This document shows, in pieces, positions 18,060-27,227 of a stretch of 64,000 nucleotides of DNA. This DNA is from Glacieibacterium arshaanense (GTDB taxonomy: Bacteria; Pseudomonadota; Alphaproteobacteria; Sphingomonadales; Sphingomonadaceae), in assembly GCF_004681125.1 (NCBI RefSeq), contig NZ_SIHO01000003.1:214122-278121 (forward strand), read 5' to 3'. Each line of letters begins with the position of its first letter. Position 1 is the stretch's first letter. Made by a program: the position numbers and the translations under genes. The notes under the pieces are model-generated. The model was not told where the DNA came from and searched no databases. It worked only from the letters and a program-made list of their open reading frames with translations.

Positions 18060-19798
18060 GCGGCGGTCGCGAACAGCGCCTTGAGCTCGGTCTTCAAAAT
18101 CTTGCCGTTGGCGTTGCGCGGCAGCGGGCCGTCCCAGAAGCGCACCTCTACCGGCACCTTGAACGCCGCCAATCGTGCGGCGACGAAGGCGCGCAACTCT
18201 TCGGCGTCGGCAGTCGCGCCGGTCTTGAGTGTGACGACCGCGGCAGGTTCCTCGCCGAGGCTGTGGTGCGGCCGTGCGACGATGGCGGCGTCCATGACAG
18301 CGGGGTGCTCGTACAGCGCCGCTTCGACTTCGACGCAATAGATGTTCTCGCCGCCGCGGATCAGCATGTCCTTGGCGCGGTCCATGATGAACAGGAATCC
18401 TTCGTCATCGATGCGGCCAATATCGCCGGTGCGCACCCATCCGTCGACGAATGTCGCGGCGCTGGCTTCGGGCTTGTTCCAATAGCCCTTCACCACGTTG
18501 GGCCCGAAGCCCCAGATTTCGCCGACCGAATTTGGCGGCAGGACTTTGCCGTCGGGGTCGGTGACGCGCAGGTCGCATACCGCGACCGCCGGGCCGCAGC
18601 TTTCGGGGCGGTTCTCGTAATCTTCGGCCTGATGGTGCGTAAAGGTCGCGCTGGTCTCGGTCATGCCCCAGCCATTGCCGGGCAGCGCCTTGGGCCAGTT
18701 CGCCTTAATCTGGCGCACCAGTTCGGGTGCCGATGGCGCGCCACCATAGGAAACGCTCTCAAGGCTCGACAGGTCATATTTGGCGCGGTCGGGGTGTTCT
18801 ATGATCTGCCAGGCGATCGTCGGCACGCCGCCGGCACCGGTGATGCGCTCGCGCTCGATCAGCTCCATCGCGCGCGGCACGTCCCATTTGCGCATCATCA
18901 CCAGCTTGGCGCCGGCGAACAGTGACGGCGACAGGATGGCGTGGCAGCCAGTGGCGTGGAAGAACGGCACGCTGATCAACGTGCCCTTCTGCGGCGCGCC
19001 GGGGTCGGGCTCGGGCGGGGTTTCGCCGCGGCGCAGATACGAACGCGCCGCCGACGAGGCGCTCGCCATGATGTTCGAGACGATGTTGCGATGCGTGCCG
19101 AGCGCGCCCTTGGGCTTGCCGGTGGTGCCGCTGGTGTAGAAAATCGTCGCATCGTCTTCGGGCTCGATCGCGACATCGGGCAGCCCGCCCGCTGGCAACC
19201 CGCCCCAGCTGTCAGGCGCGCCTATGACGCTGTCGAGCCGCTGGATCAGCGGATTGCCGCCTTCGGGCCCGAAATCATCTCCGGTGCGCGTCACATAGAT
19301 GCGTTCGAGGCTCGGGCAATTGGGCAGGTGCTCGGTCAGCCGCGCTAGTCGTTCGGCGTCGACAAGCAGCACTTTGGTGCCTGAGTCGGACAAGCCGTAT
19401 TCAAGCTCGGCACCCGTCCACCACGCATTGAGCGGTGTGACGATCGCGCCGCACAGCGTGGCCGCAAAGAACGCCACCGGCCATTCGGGCAGGTTGCGCA
19501 TTACCACCGCGACGCGGTCGCCCTTGACGACGCCGTCGGCCTGCAATTGCGCCGCCAGCCTGAGCGTCGCGCGCGCGAAGGCTTCGAAGCTGACGCGCTC
19601 GTCCTCGTGCACCAGAAAAATCTTGTCGTCGTGCGCCCGGCCGGCGATGAACACGTCGCGCAGCGTCGGCGGTGCGTTCTTCCACGTCCGCGTCGGGCGG
19701 CCGCGAATGACCACGGTTTCCATTTCAAGCGGCATTCCCGGCGCGGTGAGCAGCGCATGCGCCTCGGCAATCGACATGGCAGGCCAGTTGGTGGTCAT
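18056..19798 (-). CDS. AMP-dependent acyl-CoA synthetase/ligase
   Basis: The 580-aa enzyme activates a carboxylic acid as an acyl-adenylate and transfers it to CoA. The P-loop is IFYTSGTTGKPKGALGTH, the A5-like motif is GNGWGMTETSAT, then WVRTGDIGRIDDEGFL and DMLIRGGENIYCVEVE (A8). Near the end GKILKTELK holds the catalytic lysine. Length and order fit class I long-chain or aryl acyl-CoA ligases; the substrate is not determined. ATG 19798 is chosen because GGGGAG lies about eight bases upstream; a GTG six bases further up is in frame. The end overlaps tetR by four bases. An MFS gene lies 60 bp downstream on the same strand. Confidence 0.93.
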   Translation of the reverse strand: MTTNWPAMSIAEAHALLTAPGMPLEMETVVIRGRPTRTWKNAPPTLRDVFIAGRAHDDKIFLVHEDERVSFEAFARATLRLAAQLQADGVVKGDRVAVVMRNLPEWPVAFFAATLCGAIVTPLNAWWTGAELEYGLSDSGTKVLLVDAERLARLTEHLPNCPSLERIYVTRTGDDFGPEGGNPLIQRLDSVIGAPDSWGGLPAGGLPDVAIEPEDDATIFYTSGTTGKPKGALGTHRNIVSNIMASASSAARSYLRRGETPPEPDPGAPQKGTLISVPFFHATGCHAILSPSLFAGAKLVMMRKWDVPRAMELIERERITGAGGVPTIAWQIIEHPDRAKYDLSSLESVSYGGAPSAPELVRQIKANWPKALPGNGWGMTETSATFTHHQAEDYENRPESCGPAVAVCDLRVTDPDGKVLPPNSVGEIWGFGPNVVKGYWNKPEASAATFVDGWVRTGDIGRIDDEGFLFIMDRAKDMLIRGGENIYCVEVEAALYEHPAVMDAAIVARPHHSLGEEPAAVVTLKTGATADAEELRAFVAARLAAFKVPVEVRFWDGPLPRNANGKILKTELKALFATAA

Positions 19799-19858
19799 CG
19801 ACACTCCCCAGAGTCGGTTGGATTTTATGGTGCTTATGCCGAGCCGCCGGCGTTTTGC

Positions 19859-21199
19859 CTAGGGCGTCAGGCTGTCGTCTTGCGCATCGGTCATAACGTC
19901 CCAGTCGCGCCGCATCACCGGGTTAAGCAACGTATACGCCAGCGCACCGACGAGCAGCGCCGCGCCGATCCAATAGGGGAGCGACGGCGCGAGCTGGTAA
20001 AGCCCGATGCCGACAGCCGGCGCCAGCACGAAGCAGGCGCCGTTGACCGAGGTGACCGCACCCGCGACCGCGCCCTGTTCATGCGGCTCGACCAGCAATG
20101 ACGAGCCTGCGGTGAACCCCGGCCGTGCAAAGCCGTAGCCAAGACTGGTCAGCGCGAACGCCACGACAATACCGTGATAGTCGCTCGACATGGCAATGCC
20201 GAAGGTGCCCAGCGCCGCGAGGCCGGCACCCCAGCGCATCAACGTGCCCGGCGACATGCGCAGCATGCGGATCAGCCCCCATTGCGCCAGCAGCGTCGCG
20301 CCGGCACCGGCCATCAGCGCGATGCCGATGAACTTCTGCGCTTCCGCTGCATTGCCGCCGAGCCGGTCGATGATCAGGAATCCCAGCGCCTGACCGGTCG
20401 CCGCCTGGATGCTGCCCATCGCAAAGCCAAACGCCATCAGCGGAAAGATGCGGCGGTCGCGCCATGACAGCGCGGCGCGGCGCCCGATATCGGCCGCCAC
20501 AGCGCTGGCGCCGGTGCCAGAGCCGCCGATTGTCGGCATGCTCGACAAGGCGCCGTGGTGGATGCCGCCGGGATCGACCATCGGCGCGTTCGTCGGGTCG
20601 TCGTCGGGCAACAACCGCCGCACGGTCACAAGTACGACCAGCGCTATCGCGGCAAAAGCGAACAGCGGCCCCGACAACCCAAAAATTCCGAGCACGAAGA
20701 ACGGCGCCACCGCCGGCCCGAGAATGGTGCCGAGCCCGAACGCCGAGCTCAATGTAGCCAGCGCAGTGGTGCGTTCGTGCGCCTCGGTGCGCGCTGCGAC
20801 ATAGGCCTGGCTCGCCGGATTGGCGGCCGAACCGAAGATGCCGAACAGGCTGCGCAAACCGGCGAACAGTGCAAAGGTGACGACCGGAATCAGCAGGCCC
20901 TTCAACCCGGCGAGGATGACAAAGGCGCAGCCGAGCATCGACACGCCGAACCCGGCAACACCGATCAGCATCAGCCGCTTGCGGCCGCGGATGTCCGACT
21001 GACGCGCCCAATAGGGCGCCGAAAACGTCCACAGCAGCGCCGAGAACGAGAAGATGATCGCGACCAGCATGTCGGGGATGTGGATTTCGCGCGCTATCGC
21101 CGGCAGCACCGACTGCAGCGCGGTGTTGCCCGCTGCCACGACCAGCAGCACGGTGAACAGCAGCGCAAAGTCGCGGCGCGGGATCGAAGGTTCAGTCAT
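19859..21199 (-). CDS. MFS transporter, multidrug/TetA-like
   Basis: The 446-aa membrane protein has twelve predicted helices. The motif A loop is SAPYWARQSDIRGRKRLML. A long hydrophilic central loop (about residues 195-245) is rich in Asp, Gly and Pro. Motif A and the overall layout fit drug or metabolite efflux of the DHA1 type. It lies 60 bp downstream of the acyl-CoA ligase gene and may be transcribed with it. It is divergent from the GST gene across 111 bp. No clear regulatory site was found in that gap. Confidence 0.87.
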   Translation of the reverse strand: MTEPSIPRRDFALLFTVLLVVAAGNTALQSVLPAIAREIHIPDMLVAIIFSFSALLWTFSAPYWARQSDIRGRKRLMLIGVAGFGVSMLGCAFVILAGLKGLLIPVVTFALFAGLRSLFGIFGSAANPASQAYVAARTEAHERTTALATLSSAFGLGTILGPAVAPFFVLGIFGLSGPLFAFAAIALVVLVTVRRLLPDDDPTNAPMVDPGGIHHGALSSMPTIGGSGTGASAVAADIGRRAALSWRDRRIFPLMAFGFAMGSIQAATGQALGFLIIDRLGGNAAEAQKFIGIALMAGAGATLLAQWGLIRMLRMSPGTLMRWGAGLAALGTFGIAMSSDYHGIVVAFALTSLGYGFARPGFTAGSSLLVEPHEQGAVAGAVTSVNGACFVLAPAVGIGLYQLAPSLPYWIGAALLVGALAYTLLNPVMRRDWDVMTDAQDDSLTP

Positions 21200-21310
21200 A
21201 GCCCCTGCTAGGCGCGCGGTGCGCGGTTTGCCAAGTCATGATTGCGACCTGCGGCTTGACGCGCTGCGCGCGCGCCCCCTAACTGTGATCAAACCTTGGG
21301 AGAGACTGAC

Positions 21311-21925
21311 ATGAAATTCTACAACTCGATCGGCCCCAACCCACACGTCGTACGCATGTTCGCAGCCGAAAAGGGCCTGACCCTGCCGACCGTCAGCGTC
21401 GATCTGCTCGCCGGTGAAAACCGCCAGCCGGCGCATATGGCGCGCAACCCGACCGGCACCACGCCGGCGCTCGAACTCGACACCGGCAAGTTCATCGCCG
21501 AAATCACCGTCATCGCCGACTATCTCGAAGAACTGCACCCGACCCCGGCGCTGATCGGCTCAACCCCCGAGGAGCGCGCCGAAACGCGTATGTGGACGCG
21601 CCGCATCGACCTCGGCATCCTCGAACCGATGACCAACGGCTTCCGCGCATCGCAAGGCCGCGGACTGTTCGAACCACGCATGAAGCTGGTCAGCCCCGAA
21701 GCCGCCGAAGAACTCAAGGCGCTGGCGCGCCACAAGTTGCTGTGGCTCGACAAGGAACTCGACGGCCGCCAGTTCGTCTGCGGCGACCGTTTCACACTCG
21801 CCGACATCCTGCTGTTCGCATTCATGGCATTCGGCGCTGAAGTTGGCCAGCCGATCCCCGACGAGGCGAAGTGGGTCAAGGCGTGGTTCGAACGCGTCAA
21901 GGCGCGCCCGAGCGCGGCAGCCTAG
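21311..21925 (+). CDS. Glutathione S-transferase
   Basis: The 204-aa protein has an N-terminal thioredoxin-like GST domain (KFYNSIGPNPHVVRMFAAEK). The cis-proline region is GTTPALELDTGKFIAEITVI, with the EI/ES-type glutathione contact. The all-helical C-terminal domain includes FVCGDRFTLADILLFAF with the conserved N-capping Asp. The catalytic residue is likely Ser or Asn near position 5-8 rather than Tyr. The start at 21311 follows GGGAGAG. A long palindromic element follows the stop and separates it from the convergent EamA gene. Confidence 0.93.
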   Translation: MKFYNSIGPNPHVVRMFAAEKGLTLPTVSVDLLAGENRQPAHMARNPTGTTPALELDTGKFIAEITVIADYLEELHPTPALIGSTPEERAETRMWTRRIDLGILEPMTNGFRASQGRGLFEPRMKLVSPEAAEELKALARHKLLWLDKELDGRQFVCGDRFTLADILLFAFMAFGAEVGQPIPDEAKWVKAWFERVKARPSAAA

Positions 21926-21928
21926 TTA

Positions 21929-22025
21929 AGAGCCTCCGGCGGGCAGGTCCTTGGCCCTGCATCCGATTAGTGCGCCCGCATACTTTGGAGTGTAGGGACT
22001 AGTCCCTGCACCGCCCGAGGCCCTT
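21929..22025. repeat. Long palindromic element between convergent genes
   Basis: The left arm AGAGCCTCCGGCGGGCAGG is followed by TCCTTGGCCCTGCATCCGATT. The right side reads TGTAGGGACTAGTCCCTGCACCGCCCGAGGCCCTTG. About 25 unrelated bases lie in the middle. The right arm has lost part of the CCGGAGG core. It starts four bases after the GST stop and ends four bases before the EamA stop. Confidence 0.75.
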
Positions 22026-22028
22026 GTT

Positions 22029-22907
22029 TCAATGCGCCGGCGCAGCGGCGCGTGATGACCACAGGCAGGCGGCGGCGATGATGCCGCCGCCGAGCCAGAT
22101 TGCCGGCGCGACGCCTTCACCGAAGAACGCCCAGCCGAACAGCGCCGCCCAAGGCAGCGCGGTGAATTCGATCGGCGCCAGCGTCTGGGCGTCGGCGCGG
22201 GCATAGGCGCGGCTGAGCAGCTGGACGCCGAGGTTTCCGAGCAGGCCGAGCAGCACGAACCATGGCAGCGCCGTAAGTGCCGGCATGACGCGCAGTTCGG
22301 GCGGCAGGAACACCAGCGCCGGCGTCAACATCAGCAGCGGCACCATCGCACCCATCAGCGTCACCACTACCGAGCCGTCGGCGGCGGCACGCGCGCGCAG
22401 CAACACCAGCGCCACGGCATAGGTCAGCGCCGCACCGCTGACGGCAGCGAGTCCGAGCAAGCGTGTCTCGCCGCGGATGTCGGCACCCTGCACCGCGACC
22501 AGCACGCCGATGAAGCCGAGTATGCCGGCGGCGAAGTTCTGCCAGCGCATCTTTTCGCCGAGCATCGCCCAGGCGAGCGGTGGGGTCAGCAGCGGCGCGG
22601 TGAACGACAGCGTGATCGCTTCGGCGAGCGTCAGCACCGTCAGCGACCAATAGAACAGGAACGCTGACGCCGCGATCATCGCGCCGCGCAGCAGATGCGC
22701 CGGCCACATCTCGCGCGTCAGCCGCGGGCGACCGGCGCCCCACCATACCACCATTGCTAGCGCGGTGCCGAGCAGATAGCGACCGATCACCACAATCAGC
22801 ACCGCATGATCGCGGTTGAGATATTTGATGACCGCATCCATCGCGCAAAGGAATGCCAGACCACCGGCGCCGATCAGCATCGGCTTGAGATTATGGCCGC
22901 GCGTCAT
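22029..22907 (-). CDS. EamA/DMT-family transporter
   Basis: The 292-aa protein has about ten membrane helices in two EamA repeats (about residues 8-140 and 150-285), as in RhaT/RarD-like drug and metabolite exporters. The second repeat contains LAPIEFTALPWAALFGWAFFGE, a hallmark of the family. ATG 22907 overlaps the stop of the upstream LysR gene as ATGA, so translation is probably coupled to it. The substrate is unknown. An open frame continues upstream inside the LysR gene but is not used. Confidence 0.9.
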   Translation of the reverse strand: MTRGHNLKPMLIGAGGLAFLCAMDAVIKYLNRDHAVLIVVIGRYLLGTALAMVVWWGAGRPRLTREMWPAHLLRGAMIAASAFLFYWSLTVLTLAEAITLSFTAPLLTPPLAWAMLGEKMRWQNFAAGILGFIGVLVAVQGADIRGETRLLGLAAVSGAALTYAVALVLLRARAAADGSVVVTLMGAMVPLLMLTPALVFLPPELRVMPALTALPWFVLLGLLGNLGVQLLSRAYARADAQTLAPIEFTALPWAALFGWAFFGEGVAPAIWLGGGIIAAACLWSSRAAAPAH

Positions 22908-23806
22908 AAGGCCGCCGGTACCGCAAAGCGCTCGGCCAGGAAATCGGCGAGCGCCCGAACCTTTGCTGACAGTCGCCCGGCCGGCGGATAGACCAGCCGC
23001 AGCGCCGAGGTCTGCAGGCAATGATCGGGCAGCAGTAGTTCGAGGTGACCATCGGCGAGCGCCTTGCTGACGATGAAATCGGGGAGTTCTGCGAGTCCCA
23101 GCCCTGCGATGGCAGCGCCGAGCATCACCGTGCCATTGTCGGCGCGCAGGCGTTCGGGGCCGCGAAACTGCCGGAAGCCGTCGGGCGTGGCGAAACGCCA
23201 TTGGTCGGCCACGGGCAGGTTGCGGTACAGCAGGCAGGGGTGCGCGGTCAGCGCCTCAGGCCGGTCGGGGCGGCCATGCGCATCTAGATACGCCGGACTG
23301 CCGACGATAACGCGCGTGACCGGCCGCAACACCCGCGAGATCAATCCCGAATCGGCCATCGTCACGCTGACCCGCAGGCCAAGGTCGACACCTTCGCCGA
23401 CGAGGTCGACGCTGCGGTCATCGAGCAGCAGATCGATATTGAGCGCCGGGTGCCGCGCCATGAAGTCGTAAAGGACTGGCGCCAGATGGCCGGTGCCGAA
23501 TGCCAATGGCGCCGACAGCCTGATGGTGCCGGTCAAAGCGCCGCGCAGGCCGGCCACCGCTTCCTCGGCGGCGCGGGCATCGTCGAGCAACCGTGTTGCC
23601 GCTTCGAGATAGGCCGCACCCGCCTCAGTCAGCGCCAGCGTGCGTGTCGTGCGATGGAACAAACGCGCGCCGAGCCGCGTTTCAAGTTCGGTAACGCGTC
23701 GTGACAGTTGCGATGTCGAGCCACCAAGCCGCGCGGCGGCAGCAGTGAAGCTGCCCGCGCCCGCCACCGCCACGAACGCTTCCATATCTTCGAACCGGCC
23801 CGTCAT
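22904..23806 (-). CDS. LysR-family transcriptional regulator
   Basis: The 300-aa protein has the LysR winged helix at residues 5-65 (MEAFVAVAGAGSFTAAAARL, then STSQLSRRVTELETRLGARLF). The periplasmic-binding-protein-like effector domain runs from about residue 90. The HTH is of the CrgA/DsdC-like group that often controls a divergent oxidoreductase. It is divergent from wrbA across 94 bp and coupled to the downstream EamA exporter. It probably senses a quinone or electrophile and activates both arms; this is inferred from gene order. Confidence 0.93.
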   Translation of the reverse strand: MTGRFEDMEAFVAVAGAGSFTAAAARLGGSTSQLSRRVTELETRLGARLFHRTTRTLALTEAGAAYLEAATRLLDDARAAEEAVAGLRGALTGTIRLSAPLAFGTGHLAPVLYDFMARHPALNIDLLLDDRSVDLVGEGVDLGLRVSVTMADSGLISRVLRPVTRVIVGSPAYLDAHGRPDRPEALTAHPCLLYRNLPVADQWRFATPDGFRQFRGPERLRADNGTVMLGAAIAGLGLAELPDFIVSKALADGHLELLLPDHCLQTSALRLVYPPAGRLSAKVRALADFLAERFAVPAAL

Positions 23807-23808
23807 TG

Positions 23809-23840
23809 TTGCAAATTACGCAAAGAATATTCGCGTGCAA
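23809..23840. promoter_or_regulatory. Candidate LysR binding region between lysR and wrbA
   Basis: TTGCA at 23809-23813 and TGCAA at 23836-23840 are inverted copies, with AT-rich DNA and an AATATT core between them. The AT-rich stretch stands out from its GC-rich surroundings and begins three bases upstream of the lysR start codon. LysR regulators commonly bind such imperfect dyads in divergent gaps. No promoter elements are assigned. Confidence 0.35.
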
Positions 23841-23900
23841 GTCTCTTTGTCGCAATCACTGCAACGCATAAATCGTGGAAACCCTATCAGGAGACTGTAA

Positions 23901-24515
23901 ATGACCAAAGTTCTCGTGCTCTACTATTCCAGCTACGGCCATATCGAAACGATGGCGCACGCCGTCGCCGAAGGTGCCGCCAGCGTCGACGGCGTCAGCG
24001 CGACGGTCAAGCGTGTACCCGAAATCGTGCCGGCCGAAGTCGCAGCCGCGTCGCATTTCAAGACCGATCAGGCCGCGCCTGTCGCCACCGTCGACGAACT
24101 CGCCGACTATGACGCGATCATCATTGGTACGCCGACCCGCTTCGGCAACATGGCGGCGCAGATGAAGAACTTCCTCGACCAGACCGGCGCGCTGTGGTTC
24201 CAGGGCAAGCTGATCGGCAAGGTCGGCGGCGTCTTTACCTCGACCGCGACACAGCATGGCGGGCAGGAATCGACGCTGCTGGCGACGATCAACGTGCTGA
24301 TGCACCACGGCCTGTTGATTGCCGGACTGCCGTACAGCTTCCAGGAACAGATGTCGCTCGCCGAAATCGTCGGCGGTTCGCCTTATGGCGCCACGACCAT
24401 TGCCGGCGGTGACGGCTCGCGTCAGCCCAGCAAGGTCGACCTCAACGGTGCGCGCTTCCAGGGCAAGCACATTGCCGAAACCGCTGCGGCGCTCAAAAAG
24501 GGCCGTGCGGCCTAA
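23901..24515 (+). CDS. wrbA: NAD(P)H:quinone oxidoreductase type IV, WrbA
   Basis: WrbA is a soluble FMN flavodoxin-like enzyme that reduces quinones by two electrons, avoiding semiquinone radicals. The 204-aa protein starts [17 protein letters not shown], the FMN-phosphate loop. It has [38 protein letters not shown] and GLPYSF, all typical WrbA signatures. SD CAGGAG lies eight bases upstream of ATG 23901. The end overlaps the convergent TPM gene by four bases. The divergent LysR regulator is the likely controller. Confidence 0.95.
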   Translation: MTKVLVLYYSSYGHIETMAHAVAEGAASVDGVSATVKRVPEIVPAEVAAASHFKTDQAAPVATVDELADYDAIIIGTPTRFGNMAAQMKNFLDQTGALWFQGKLIGKVGGVFTSTATQHGGQESTLLATINVLMHHGLLIAGLPYSFQEQMSLAEIVGGSPYGATTIAGGDGSRQPSKVDLNGARFQGKHIAETAAALKKGRAA

Positions 24516-25186
24516 AGCTCGATCAGATGGTTCGGTAGCTCGTCACTGTCGTCGGCGCGCGGTGGGAAATGCGCGGCAAGCGCCCCACCGGCGTGGCCGA
24601 CGGCGGCGACAAGCCCGTCGGCGGTGCGGCCGGCCTTGATGCCGTCGAGCAGTGCAACGATGGTGCTGCCCCAGAATTCGGGCTCGACGCGTTCGTAGAT
24701 AGCCGCATCGGCAACGACTTCGGCAATACGGTCGGCCATGCAGGCGAAGATCAGCACGCCGGTGCGGTCGCGGGTACGTTCAAGGCCGCGCGCCCGGAAC
24801 TGCGCCAGTGCCTGATGATGCACACGATCGCGTTTGATCGGTGTCGGGGTCAGCCAGGCGCCGAGGCGGGTCCACCACAGCAAAGCCGCCAGCCCCAGAA
24901 ATATCAGCAGCTGCACAAGCGCATAGGCTTCGAAGCCGCGCACCATGTCGAGCCGCAGGTCGTCGGTGCTCCACACATCAAGCGGGATCAGCCGCGCCGG
25001 ATCGGCGCCAAGCAGCACCGCGGCCAGCGGCAGCACGAACGCGAGCAGCGCCGCCACCGTCAAAGTCGTGCCGATGTAGCGATGCGGCTTTTCATCGACG
25101 ATGCAGACGATTTCGCCGCTGGTCTTGAGCTCGGCCTGGGCAATGGCGCTGGCGATGGCCGCGCGTTCGACATCTGAAAACGGCAT
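24512..25186 (-). CDS. TPM-domain membrane protein
   Basis: The 224-aa protein opens with part of a TPM domain ([27 protein letters not shown]). Two hydrophobic segments follow (about residues 40-60 and 90-107), then the rest of the TPM fold: [24 protein letters not shown]. This insertion of membrane helices is seen in YgcG/Psb32 relatives. The biochemical role is unknown; some TPM proteins are acid phosphatases. ATG 25186 overlaps the stop of the upstream TPM gene (TAATG), so the two are translationally linked in a lemA-TPM-TPM unit. Confidence 0.87.
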   Translation of the reverse strand: MPFSDVERAAIASAIAQAELKTSGEIVCIVDEKPHRYIGTTLTVAALLAFVLPLAAVLLGADPARLIPLDVWSTDDLRLDMVRGFEAYALVQLLIFLGLAALLWWTRLGAWLTPTPIKRDRVHHQALAQFRARGLERTRDRTGVLIFACMADRIAEVVADAAIYERVEPEFWGSTIVALLDGIKAGRTADGLVAAVGHAGGALAAHFPPRADDSDELPNHLIEL

Positions 25187-26055
25187 TACCAGCTCCCCGA
25201 CGAACCGCCGCCGCCGAAGCCGCCGCCACCGCCGCCAAAACCGCCGCCACCGCCCCAGCCGCCACCGCCACCGAAACCGCCGCCGCCCCAGCCGTTGCTG
25301 CGGCCATTGTCACGGCCCCAGCCGCCGGTGCCTGGGCCCCAGATGACGACCGGTGGCACACCGCCCATGCGGCGGCCGCGCTTCGAACGCTTGATGGCGA
25401 CAAAAATCCACAGGATGATCAGCGCGAGCCAGAACAGTGCCACCGGCGAGAAACCGGCGTCGGCAGGCGCAGCGGCACCGGCCTTCGCCGCTGCGGCCTT
25501 GGCGGCCTCTGGTGGCAATTGCAGTTGCGCGATCAGCGCATCGGTGCCCGCGACAACGCCGGCGGGAATGTTGCCGGCCTTGAACTGCGGAATGATGTCG
25601 TTGCGGATGATGCGGTTGGTCAGTGCGTCGGTGAGCACCGGTTCAAGCCCGTAGCCGACCTCGATGCGGACCTTGCGGTCGGTCGGCGCGACGATCAGCA
25701 ACGCACCATTGTTGGTGCCCTTCTGGCCGATGCCCCAGGCGCGGCCGAGCTGGTAGCCATAGTCGCCGATGTCATAGCCCTTGAGGTCGGGCAGCGTCAC
25801 CACGACCAGCTGGGTGCCATTGGCGGCTTCGAGCGCGGCGAGCTTCTGCGTCAGGGCCGCCTCGACCTCGGGCGGCAACACCTGCGCGTCGTCAACGACG
25901 CGCCCGGTCAGTTTCGGAAACGTCGGTGCCGCCAGCGCAATGCTCGACATCAGCCACAGCAACAGCACGCACAGCATCAGCCCCGCCGCACGCCAAGGTG
26001 TTGCGGCGGGCGTAGCCTGCCCGAAACCGACGGGACTATTTGGCTGGGGTGTCAA
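25186..26055 (-). CDS. TPM-domain protein with Gly-rich tail (YgcG-like)
   Basis: The 289-aa protein has a signal sequence ([22 protein letters not shown]) and a periplasmic TPM domain from about residue 45: [73 protein letters not shown]-terminal membrane helix follows near residue 210, then a cytoplasmic tail of Gly and Trp/Phe repeats ending in SSGSW. The start is uncertain. TTG 26055, overlapping lemA by 20 bases, supplies a basic n-region; ATG 25977 is the alternative. The neighbour lemA suggests envelope function. Confidence 0.88.
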   Translation of the reverse strand: MTPQPNSPVGFGQATPAATPWRAAGLMLCVLLLWLMSSIALAAPTFPKLTGRVVDDAQVLPPEVEAALTQKLAALEAANGTQLVVVTLPDLKGYDIGDYGYQLGRAWGIGQKGTNNGALLIVAPTDRKVRIEVGYGLEPVLTDALTNRIIRNDIIPQFKAGNIPAGVVAGTDALIAQLQLPPEAAKAAAAKAGAAAPADAGFSPVALFWLALIILWIFVAIKRSKRGRRMGGVPPVVIWGPGTGGWGRDNGRSNGWGGGGFGGGGGWGGGGGFGGGGGGFGGGGSSGSW

Positions 26056-26650
26056 AGCTCACTTTCGGGGCGACTTCGGCGTTGACCGTGGTCGCCTTGA
26101 ACGGCTGCAGCGGCTTCGAGCCATAGATGACCTTGGCGCCGATCATGTCGGGGAAAGTGCGGATCGTCGTGTTATAATCCTGCACCGCGGTGTTATAGTC
26201 CTGCCGCGCGATGGTGATGCGGTTTTCGGTGCCCTCGAGCTGCGACTGCAGCTGCAAGAAGCCCTCGTTCGACTTCAGCTCGGGGTACTTTTCGACGCTG
26301 ACCAGCAAGCGGCCAAGCGCGCTCGACAGATTGCCTTGCGCGGCCTGATATTGCTCCATAACTGCCGGGTCGCTGAGCTTCGTCGGATCGACGGTGACCT
26401 GCGTCGCCTTAGCGCGCGCATCGATGACTGCGGTCAGCGTCGCCTGTTCCTGCTTCGCCGCGCCCTGCACGGTGGCGACAAGGTTGGGGATAAGGTCGGC
26501 GCGGCGCTGGTACTGGTTTTCAACCTGTGCCCACGCGGCCTTGGCGGCTTCTTCCTTGGTCGGGATGGTGTTGACGCCGCAACCGGCAAGCGCGAGCGTC
26601 AGAGCCAATGGCACGGCGATGCGTGCGGTGCGGGTGGCAAATATCGACAT
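26036..26650 (-). CDS. lemA: LemA family lipoprotein
   Basis: The 204-aa protein has a lipobox LAGC after a hydrophobic segment (Cys at about residue 24). The LemA core follows: [24 protein letters not shown], then SRLL-like [20 protein letters not shown] and [20 protein letters not shown]. LemA proteins are membrane-anchored three-helix bundles of unclear function. They are often encoded next to TPM proteins, as here. It is the first gene of the lemA-TPM-TPM operon and is divergent from mscL across 114 bp. Confidence 0.93.
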   Translation of the reverse strand: MSIFATRTARIAVPLALTLALAGCGVNTIPTKEEAAKAAWAQVENQYQRRADLIPNLVATVQGAAKQEQATLTAVIDARAKATQVTVDPTKLSDPAVMEQYQAAQGNLSSALGRLLVSVEKYPELKSNEGFLQLQSQLEGTENRITIARQDYNTAVQDYNTTIRTFPDMIGAKVIYGSKPLQPFKATTVNAEVAPKVSFDTPAK

Positions 26651-26702
26651 CGTCCGACTTCTCCCTGTTCGTCCGGCGCACCGGAAACGACCGTTGATTG
26701 CA

Positions 26703-26730
26703 TTTACTGCGAGCCAGAAACGAATATAGA
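26703..26730 (+). promoter_or_regulatory. Candidate mscL promoter
   Basis: TTTACT at 26703-26708 and TATAGA at 26725-26730 are separated by 16 bases. Each matches the sigma-70 hexamer at four positions. The predicted start would lie about 28 bases before the mscL ATG. It is the only AT-rich hexamer pair noticed in the divergent gap. Confidence 0.35.
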
Positions 26731-26764
26731 TAGTCGTGGCTCGGCAAACAACTGGGGTGGCAAC

Positions 26765-27199
26765 ATGATTCAGGAATTCAAGGCATTCATCTCGCGCGGC
26801 AACGTCCTCGACCTCGCGGTCGCGGTCATCATCGGCGCGGCATTCGGCAAGATCGTCGCCTCGCTGACCGACGACATCATCATGCCGGTCATCGGCGCGA
26901 TCACCGGCGGCATTGATTTCAGCAGTAATTTCATTCGGCTAAGCGCCATTCCCGCCGCCTATGCGGGGTCGCCCGATGACTATGCCGCGCTCAAAAAGGC
27001 CGGCGTCGTGCTGCTCGGCTACGGCAGCTTCCTGACCGCGGTGATCAACTTCCTGATCCTGGCGTTCGTCATCTTCATGCTGGTGCGCGTCGCCAACAAG
27101 GCCATAAAGCCCGCCGAAGCGCCGCCGGCGCCCGCCACGCCCGAGGACGTCGTGCTGCTGACCGAGATCCGCGACTTGCTCAAGTCGCGCGGCGCCTAG
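26765..27199 (+). CDS. mscL: Large-conductance mechanosensitive channel MscL
   Basis: MscL is the homopentameric inner-membrane channel that opens on hypo-osmotic shock. The 144-aa protein begins [20 protein letters not shown], the amphipathic N-terminal helix and start of TM1. [20 protein letters not shown] lines the pore. The periplasmic loop and TM2 ([24 protein letters not shown]) come next, then the C-terminal helix [15 protein letters not shown] 26765 is preceded by GGGGTGG; the frame is open far upstream but nothing there resembles MscL. The length is normal. Confidence 0.97.
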   Translation: MIQEFKAFISRGNVLDLAVAVIIGAAFGKIVASLTDDIIMPVIGAITGGIDFSSNFIRLSAIPAAYAGSPDDYAALKKAGVVLLGYGSFLTAVINFLILAFVIFMLVRVANKAIKPAEAPPAPATPEDVVLLTEIRDLLKSRGA

Positions 27200-27227
27200 G
27201 CCCCGCCAGCACCGGAAAACACGTAAT

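Noticed and set aside
25190-25290. GC-rich tandem repeat at the end of the TPM gene as a non-coding repeat
   Set aside because: It encodes the Gly/Trp/Phe tail of a YgcG-like protein, a known feature of the family, and stays in frame to the stop.
25781-26764. Upstream open frame that would extend MscL by more than 300 residues
   Set aside because: It is antisense to the TPM and lemA genes. MscL has a standard N-terminus at 26765.
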